Source: Methylobacterium sp. SyP6R (GTDB lineage: Bacteria > Pseudomonadota > Alphaproteobacteria > Rhizobiales > Beijerinckiaceae). Taken from it: a DNA stretch of 64,000 bases. The notes beneath the pieces were generated by a model, which had not been told where the DNA came from, searched no databases, and worked only from the letters and a program-made list of their open reading frames with translations. The first letter of the stretch is position 1, and the number at the start of each line of letters is the position of its first letter. This document shows positions 58,472-64,000 of this stretch, in pieces. The translations under genes and the position numbers were made by a program. Location: contig NZ_JAAQRC020000001.1 in NCBI RefSeq assembly GCF_019216885.1, positions 3,711,001 to 3,775,000 of the forward strand, written 5' to 3'.

Positions 58472-59338
58472 TCAGGATGCGTTCCCCGCGGTCATGACGA
58501 CCACCCGCGGGTGCCCGGCGAGGTCGCGCCGCACCTCCGCGCGCAAGCCGTGATCGGCGGCGAGCTGCCGCAACGCCGCCTCCTGGTCGTATCCGATCTC
58601 GACCAGGAGATGCCCGCCGGGCACGAGGAGAGGCGGCACCTGGGCCAGGATGGTACGGTAGGCGGCGAGCCCGTCAGGCCCGCCATCGAGGGCAAGGCGG
58701 GGATCGTGGTCGCGCACCTCCCCGGACAGGCCATCGACGACGCCGCTGGCGATGTAGGGCGGGTTCGCCACCACGAGGTCGAACGGTCCGGCGAGCGACG
58801 CGGCCCAGTCGCCGGCGACGAAGGCGGCACGGCCGGCGACGCCGTTGCGGGCGGCATTCATCCGCGCGGTTCCGAGCGCGCCGGGCAACCGGTCGAGGCC
58901 GACACCGAAAGTGTGCCGCCATTCGGTGAGCAGGGCCACCAGGATGCAGCCGGAGCCGGTGCCGAGATCGGCGATGCGGGCCGGGCCGTCCGGCCTGAGC
59001 CCGAGTGCCGCCTCGACCAGGGTTTCGGTGTCGGGACGCGGCACCAAGGTCTCGGGCGAGAGCCCGAAGGGCAGCCCCCAGAACTCCCAGGCGCCGATGA
59101 TCCGCGCCACCGGCTCGCCGGCGGTGCGCCGGGCGAGGTAGGCGGTGAGACGCGCAGCCCCCTCCTCGCCGACCGGCTCGGCCCCGCGGAGCGCCAGGTC
59201 GGTGGCGGTGATGCACAACGCCTCCTCGACCAGGATACGGGCATCGAGGGCGGCGGCCTCGATGCCGCGGGCCGCGAGGGCATCGGCGGCCATGGCCCGG
59301 GCCGCGATCCGGCTCGTCCCAGGCGTGATCGCCGTCAC
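58472..59338 (-). CDS. prmC: Release factor glutamine methyltransferase PrmC
   Basis: 288 residues. PrmC methylates the Gln of the G-G-Q loop of release factors 1 and 2. The active-site motif V-V-A-N-P-P-Y-I is near residue 190, and the SAM motif [12 protein letters not shown] lies near 122. The start overlaps the prfA stop by 4 bp (ATGA), so enzyme and substrate are made from one transcript. Confidence 0.94.
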   Translation of the reverse strand: MTAITPGTSRIAARAMAADALAARGIEAAALDARILVEEALCITATDLALRGAEPVGEEGAARLTAYLARRTAGEPVARIIGAWEFWGLPFGLSPETLVPRPDTETLVEAALGLRPDGPARIADLGTGSGCILVALLTEWRHTFGVGLDRLPGALGTARMNAARNGVAGRAAFVAGDWAASLAGPFDLVVANPPYIASGVVDGLSGEVRDHDPRLALDGGPDGLAAYRTILAQVPPLLVPGGHLLVEIGYDQEAALRQLAADHGLRAEVRRDLAGHPRVVVMTAGNAS

Positions 59339-60414
59339 GCCATCCCCTCGGCGGCGAGCAAAGCCGCCTGATGCTCGGTGATGAGCGCGTCCACCACCTC
59401 GTCGAGGGCGGTGCCGGCCATCACCTCCTCCAGCTTGTACAGGGTCAGGTTGATGCGGTGATCGGTCACCCGCGCTTGCGGGAAGTTGTAGGTGCGGATC
59501 CGCTCCGACCGGTCGCCGCTGCCGACCTGGGCGCGGCGATCCGCGGCGCGGGCGGCATCCTTCTGGCTGCGCTCCTGGTCGTAGAGCTTGGCCCGCAGGA
59601 GCGCCATGGCGCGGGCCCGGTTCTTGTGCTGCGAGCGCTCTTCCTGGACGAAGATCACGATGCCGCTCGGCACGTGGGTGATCCGGATCGCCGACTCGGT
59701 CTTGTTGACGTGCTGGCCGCCGGCGCCTTGGGCCCGCATCGTATCGATCTTCAGGTCGGATTCGTTGACCTGGATGTCGACCTCTTCCGCCTCCGGCAGC
59801 ACCGCCACGGTGGCGGCCGAGGTGTGGATGCGCCCCTGCGTCTCGGTGTCGGGCACCCGCTGCACCCGGTGGGCGCCGCTCTCGAACTTCAGCCGGGCGA
59901 AGACGCCGCGGCCCTTCACCTCGGCCACCACCTCGCGGTAGCCGCCCATCGTGCCGGGGCTCTCCGAGATGACCTCGACCCGCCAGCCCTTCAGGTCGGC
60001 GTAGCGCGAATACATCCGGAAGAGGTCGCCGGCGAAGAGCGCCGCCTCGTCGCCGCCGGTGCCGGCGCGTACCTCCAGGATGGCGCTCTTCTCGTCGGCG
60101 GCATCCTTGGGCAGGAGCAGGAGTTGAAGCGCCCGGGCGGCGGCGTCGCGGGCGGCCTCGGCCTCCGGCTTCTCTTCCGCCGCGAGCGCCCGCATCTCGG
60201 GATCGCCCTCCTCGATCATCTCCTCGACGCCGCGCAAGGCGCTCTCGGCGGCCCGGAAGGCGCGGATCGCCTCGACGACGGAATCGAGCTCGGAGAGCTC
60301 GCGCGAGAGCTGCACGAAGCTCTCCGCCTCGGCCTCCCCGGCGCTCAAGGTGGCGGTGACGATGTCGTGGCGGGCCAGGATGGCGTCGAGACGGTCGGAC
60401 GGGATCGCGATCAT
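59335..60414 (-). CDS. prfA: Peptide chain release factor 1
   Basis: 359 residues. RF1 ends translation at UAA and UAG. The G-G-Q motif is in G-A-G-G-Q-H-V-N-K (about residue 235), and the stop-codon-reading P-x-T segment is [18 protein letters not shown]. The start is the ATG before I-A-I-P-S-D; the ribosome site is weak. It is first in a leftward pair with prmC, downstream of ptsP. Confidence 0.96.
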   Translation of the reverse strand: MIAIPSDRLDAILARHDIVTATLSAGEAEAESFVQLSRELSELDSVVEAIRAFRAAESALRGVEEMIEEGDPEMRALAAEEKPEAEAARDAAARALQLLLLPKDAADEKSAILEVRAGTGGDEAALFAGDLFRMYSRYADLKGWRVEVISESPGTMGGYREVVAEVKGRGVFARLKFESGAHRVQRVPDTETQGRIHTSAATVAVLPEAEEVDIQVNESDLKIDTMRAQGAGGQHVNKTESAIRITHVPSGIVIFVQEERSQHKNRARAMALLRAKLYDQERSQKDAARAADRRAQVGSGDRSERIRTYNFPQARVTDHRINLTLYKLEEVMAGTALDEVVDALITEHQAALLAAEGMA

Positions 60415-60592
60415 GCAGGAGATATGGCCATTCGCATCGGCCGGTTCAGCCGGGGCGGCCCGCGCCCGGTGCCGGAGATGGTGCCGCGTATAGCAGGTCT
60501 GCGGGGGATGGGGAGTCGTGGCGGCCGTGGACAAAAGCCGTGATCGCGTCCCGAGCGCCGGCGGGACCCTTTGCGGATCCGGCACCGATGCG

Positions 60593-62854
60593 TCAGACCG
60601 GCACGCCGTGCTCCTCGGCAAACGCCGCCAAAGCCGGCCGCAACGACGCTCCGTCCCTGGTCCGCGCCAGTTCCTGCTCGAGGAACGCCGCCACCGCGCC
60701 GGCATCGATCCCCAGAACCATCGCCTTGACCGGGCCGATCGAGGCCGGCGACATCGAGAGAGCCCGGAAACCCAGCCCGATCAGCGCCATCGCCTCGAGC
60801 GGCCGCCCGCCGATCTCGCCGCAGACCGTCGCCGGCGTGCCGGCGGCGTTGGCCCGCTCGGCGATCAGCCGGAAGGCGCGGAGCGCCGCGGCGCTCAACG
60901 GGTCGAAGCGGTTGGCGACCTGACGGTTCTCGCGGTCGACCGCGAACAGGAACTGCATCAGGTCGTTCGAGCCGACCGAGAGGAAATCGGCTTCCGCGGC
61001 GATCTCGTCCATCTGAAACAGGAGCGAGGGCACCTCGACCATCACGCCGAGGCGGCAATCCGCCGGCAGCGGGTGGCCGTGGCGGGTGAGGTGCGCCTTC
61101 TCGCGCTCGACGATTCCCCGCGCCTGGACGAATTCCTCGACGGTCGCGACCATCGGGAACATGATCTTGAGCGGCCGCCCGCGGGCGGCCTTGAGGAGCG
61201 CGCGCAGCTGCATCCGCAGGAGGCCCGGCCGGTCGAGGCCGATGCGGATCGCCCGCCAGCCGAGGGCCGGGTTCTCCTCCTCCAGCGCCTTCATGTAGGG
61301 CAGCACCTTGTCGCCGCCGATATCGAGGGTCCGGATCGTCACCGGCAGGTCGCCGACGGCGTCGAACACCGCCTCGTACAGGACCTGCTGCTCGGCCGCA
61401 CTCGGCATCCGCTCGGCGACCATGAACTGCAATTCGGTCCGGAACAGCCCGACCCCCTCGGCCCCGGTCTCGTTCAGGTGCGACAGGTCGACGATGAGGC
61501 CGGCATTGAGCTGCAGCCCGACCGCGACGCCGTCGCGGGTGACCGCCGGCACGTCGCGAAGCGCCCGGTACTGCTCCTGGCGCCGAGCCCTGAGCCGCGC
61601 CTTCTCGGCATAGGCCGCCTCGATCTCCGGCCCCGGCCGGATCTGGATCTCACCGGTGCCGCCATCGACGATGATGGCGTCGCCGCTCTCGACGAGCGCC
61701 GTGGCATTCGCCACCTCGCCCACCGCCGGGATGCCCAGGGCCCGGGCCACGATGGCGATGTGGCTCGTCGGCCCGCCCTCCTCCAGCACGACGCCGCGCA
61801 GGCGCGAGCGGTCGTAGTCGAGGAGCGCGGCCGGGCCCATCGAGCGGGCCACCAGGATGGCGTTCTCGGGCATCGCCTCCTGCCCGCCGATCGGGCGGCC
61901 GACGAGCTGGCGCAGCAGCCGGTTGGCGAGGTCGTCGAGGTCGTGCAGGCGCTCGCGCAGGTAAGGATCGCTCTGGCGCAGCATCCGGGCGCGGTTGTCC
62001 GACTGGACCCGCTCCACCGCGGCCTCGGCCGTGAGGCCCGAGAGCACCGCCTCGCGCATCCGCCGCAGCCAGCCCTGATCGTGGGCGAACATCCTGACGG
62101 TCTCGAGCACCTCCCGATGCTCGCCGGCCCCCGCCACGTCGCCGCGCTCGACGAGGTCGTCGATCGCCGCGCGCACCTCCGCGATGGCGGTGTCGAGGCG
62201 CGAGGCTTCGCGCTCGACGTTCTCGGCGATCAGGTTGCGCACGACGATGCGCGGCTCGTGCAGCACGACGTGCCCCAGGCCCACGCCGTCGGCCAGCGCC
62301 ACGCCGCATTGGCTGAGCGCCCGGCGCGAGGCGCTGACCGTGCCGGGCGACAGGGCCTGCAGCTCGCCCGAGGCAATCATCTCCGCCAGCACCATGGCGG
62401 TGGTCTGGAGCGCCTCGATCTCCTCCTCGGAATAGACCCGGTAGGTGCGGTTCTGCACCACCAGCACGCCCAGCGTGTTGCCGGCCCGCAGCAGCGGCAC
62501 GCCCAGGAAGGCGTGATAGACCTCCTCGCCGGTCTCCGGGCGGTAGGAGAAGGCGGGGTGCGACTGGGCGTCGGAGAGCGACAGCGGCTCGGCGGTGGCG
62601 GCGATCAGGCCGACCAGACCCTCGCCGGCCCGCATGGTGGTGAGGTGCACCGCCTCGCGGTTCAGGCCCTCGGTGGCGAAGAGCTCCAGGTTGCCGTCGT
62701 CGCGCAGGACGTAGACCGAGCAGACTTCCGCGACCATGTTGGACGCGATCAGGACGACGATGCGGTCGAGGCGCGCCTGCGGGCCGACCGGCTCCGCCAT
62801 GGCCTCGCGAAGGCGGCGCAGTAGCAGGCGCGGGCCTCCAGGCGCTGCGGGCAT
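60593..62854 (-). CDS. ptsP: PTS-Ntr phosphoenolpyruvate phosphotransferase EI
   Basis: 753 residues. EI-Ntr takes phosphate from PEP and passes it to NPr, regulating nitrogen and potassium functions. A GAF domain (about 22-160) is followed by the PEP-utilising phosphohistidine domain with [10 protein letters not shown] (active His, about 365) and the barrel with E-G-V-G-L-F-R-T-E and, near the end, the PEP-binding R, E and Cys (A-T-V-C-G-E-I-G-G). The ATG at 62854 is where the GAF domain begins; a longer frame has no support. It lies between lysC and prfA, the usual order here. Confidence 0.95.
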   Translation of the reverse strand: MPAAPGGPRLLLRRLREAMAEPVGPQARLDRIVVLIASNMVAEVCSVYVLRDDGNLELFATEGLNREAVHLTTMRAGEGLVGLIAATAEPLSLSDAQSHPAFSYRPETGEEVYHAFLGVPLLRAGNTLGVLVVQNRTYRVYSEEEIEALQTTAMVLAEMIASGELQALSPGTVSASRRALSQCGVALADGVGLGHVVLHEPRIVVRNLIAENVEREASRLDTAIAEVRAAIDDLVERGDVAGAGEHREVLETVRMFAHDQGWLRRMREAVLSGLTAEAAVERVQSDNRARMLRQSDPYLRERLHDLDDLANRLLRQLVGRPIGGQEAMPENAILVARSMGPAALLDYDRSRLRGVVLEEGGPTSHIAIVARALGIPAVGEVANATALVESGDAIIVDGGTGEIQIRPGPEIEAAYAEKARLRARRQEQYRALRDVPAVTRDGVAVGLQLNAGLIVDLSHLNETGAEGVGLFRTELQFMVAERMPSAAEQQVLYEAVFDAVGDLPVTIRTLDIGGDKVLPYMKALEEENPALGWRAIRIGLDRPGLLRMQLRALLKAARGRPLKIMFPMVATVEEFVQARGIVEREKAHLTRHGHPLPADCRLGVMVEVPSLLFQMDEIAAEADFLSVGSNDLMQFLFAVDRENRQVANRFDPLSAAALRAFRLIAERANAAGTPATVCGEIGGRPLEAMALIGLGFRALSMSPASIGPVKAMVLGIDAGAVAAFLEQELARTRDGASLRPALAAFAEEHGVPV

Positions 62855-63032
62855 CGTGTCGTGTTCCACCCTTTGGCGAGCCGGGCCGCGTGTGGCGCAA
62901 CCGTGAGGCTGGCCTGCGCGGGCCTGACGCATCGGTCCCGTTACCGCCGTATAGCGAGTCCGGCGCCCGGCGGGCAAGCGTCCTTCCGGGGGAGTCGGTT
63001 TTCACCGGGGGATGCCGGGGCCGAAAAACGCG

Positions 63033-63068
63033 AGCGCCCCGCCCGCGATGCATCGCGGGCGGGGCGCT
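63033..63068 (-). terminator. Perfect 36-bp palindrome, lysC terminator
   Basis: The arms 63033-63050 and 63051-63068 are exact inverted copies with no unpaired centre. On the minus strand a T run follows (plus-strand AAAAA near 63024). It is 42 bp beyond the lysC stop, before ptsP. Confidence 0.85.
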
Positions 63069-63109
63069 TATCACCATCGGGCCGAGATCGGACTCTGCCC
63101 GTATGGCGA

Positions 63110-64000
63110 TCAGGCCTTGTCGAGGCCGTAGAGCGAATGGAGCGTGCGCACGGCGAGCTCGGTGTAGGCGGCGTCGATCAGCACCGAGAACTTGATCTCG
63201 GACGTGGTGATCGCCCGGATGTTGATGCCCTTCTCGGCAAGTGCCCGGAACGCCTTGGCGGCGACGCCGGCATGGCTGCGCATGCCGACGCCGATCGCCG
63301 AGACCTTCACCACGTCGGTGGCGCCCTCGAGGCGTTCGAACTCGACCGTGCCGGACTGCGCGTCGAGGATCGCCCGGGCGCGCTCGTAATCGGCGGCCGG
63401 AACCGTGAAGGTCATGTCGGTGGCCGCACCGTCGCCGGACACGACCTGGATGATCATGTCGACGTTGATGTTGGCGTCCGCCAGGGGACCGAAGATGGCG
63501 GCGGCGATGCCGGGCTTGTCCTTCACCCGGCGAAGCGTGATCTGCGCCTCGTCCTTCGAGAAGGCGATGCCCGTGATGATCTGCTGTTCCACGATATCGT
63601 CCTCGTCGCAGATGAGGGTGCCGGGGCGGGCGTCGTCGGGGTCGTCGAAGGAGGAGCGCACGGTGGTCGGCACCCGGTGCACCATGGCAAGCTCGACCGA
63701 GCGCACCTGGAGCACCTTGGCCCCCAGCGAGGCCATCTCCAGCATCTCCTCGAAGGCCACCTTCTCGAGGCGCTGGGCCTTCGGCACCACCCGGGGGTCG
63801 GTGGTGTAGACGCCGTCGACGTCGGTATAGATGTCGCAACGCTCGGCACCGATCGCCGCCGCGACCGCGACCGCGCTGGTGTCGGAGCCGCCTCGGCCGA
63901 GGGTGGTCAGGCGGCCGGTCTCGGCATGGATGCCCTGGAAGCCGGCGATCACCGCGACCTCGCCGCGCTTGAACCCGGCATCGAGGCGGGCGCCGTCGAT
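63110..64000 (-). CDS. lysC: Aspartate kinase (lysine/threonine-sensitive), 5' end outside the window
   Basis: 296 residues visible, reading open to the window edge, so the first third (with the K-F-G-G-T-S motif) is not seen. The kinase end has L-T-T-L-G-R-G-G-S-D-T-S-A and the T-D-V-D-G-V-Y-T-T-D-P-R loop; two C-terminal ACT domains follow (about residues 135-296 of this part), including K-D-K-P-G-I-A-A-A-I-F and S-A-I-G-V-G-M-R-S-H-A-G-V-A. It makes aspartyl-phosphate for lysine, threonine and methionine synthesis, and the ACT domains give feedback control. Confidence 0.95.
   Translation of the reverse strand: MDGARLDAGFKRGEVAVIAGFQGIHAETGRLTTLGRGGSDTSAVAVAAAIGAERCDIYTDVDGVYTTDPRVVPKAQRLEKVAFEEMLEMASLGAKVLQVRSVELAMVHRVPTTVRSSFDDPDDARPGTLICDEDDIVEQQIITGIAFSKDEAQITLRRVKDKPGIAAAIFGPLADANINVDMIIQVVSGDGAATDMTFTVPAADYERARAILDAQSGTVEFERLEGATDVVKVSAIGVGMRSHAGVAAKAFRALAEKGINIRAITTSEIKFSVLIDAAYTELAVRTLHSLYGLDKA

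Noticed and set aside
58208..59371. A 387-codon plus-strand frame opposite prmC
   Set aside because: prmC on the minus strand has all its catalytic motifs; the plus frame has none and is a GC-driven shadow.

Overview
The window is GC-rich (roughly 70% by eye) and looks like the chromosome of an alphaproteobacterium of the order Hyphomicrobiales (Rhizobiales), most likely Methylobacterium or a close relative. The genus is an inference. It rests on gene neighbourhoods and families typical of that order: lysC-ptsP-prfA-prmC followed by a DUF4167 gene, tlpA divergent from argH, a 1620-residue NAD-glutamate dehydrogenase, IalB, an EcfG-type sigma factor and many palindromic intergenic repeats.

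Region by region. (1) 1-5.4 kb: the end of a Uma2-type gene, a DUF4142 exported protein, a Tim44-domain membrane protein, a PAS histidine kinase, lipB and a stand-alone FliN-type gene. (2) 5.5-8.1 kb: two identical tRNA-Leu(GAG) genes, a gene-poor stretch, an orphan KpsM-type ABC permease with lower GC, and an AhpD-like protein. (3) 8.2-17 kb: NAD-GDH translationally coupled to bluB, a tautomerase, a repeat-rich gap, a TetR regulator, an SMR pump and a thioester-reductase-like dehydrogenase. (4) 17-24 kb: a FIST sensor gene with a hybrid kinase, a divergent LuxR-type response regulator, then cstA with its small YbdD-type partner; this looks like a nutrient-sensing and uptake module. (5) 24-32 kb: an EamA transporter, Tex, a phospholipase-A2-like exported protein and a CHASE hybrid kinase.

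(6) 32-39 kb: a leftward cluster (large polytopic membrane protein resembling a GT-C glycosyltransferase, DUF1499 protein, amine-oxidase flavoprotein) divergent from a UDP-galactopyranose-mutase-like flavoprotein and an NDUFA9-like protein; a 20-bp palindrome lies between the two. (7) 39-50.6 kb: an SDR, argH/tlpA with overlapping start codons, an nhaA remnant, a SWIB-domain protein, aldo/keto reductase, MFS transporter, a methyltransferase-fold protein, an EcfG-like sigma factor with a NepR-like N-terminus, small exported or membrane proteins, and D(-)-tartrate dehydratase. (8) 50.7-53.0 kb: an insertion-sequence scar (IS5, IS3 and an IS630 remnant) that interrupts a genomic repeat. (9) 53-64 kb: YjfB-like and IalB proteins, zwf with 3' tandem repeats, an SDR, DUF4167, prmC-prfA, ptsP and the 3' part of lysC.

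The most notable signals are the sigma factor with a NepR-like head, with EcfG-type promoter matches at two genes nearby; the FIST/kinase/regulator/CstA block; the phospholipase-A2-like lipoprotein candidate; and a recurring palindromic repeat family (three full copies plus one cut by an IS). All calls come from reading the sequence; no database search was run.
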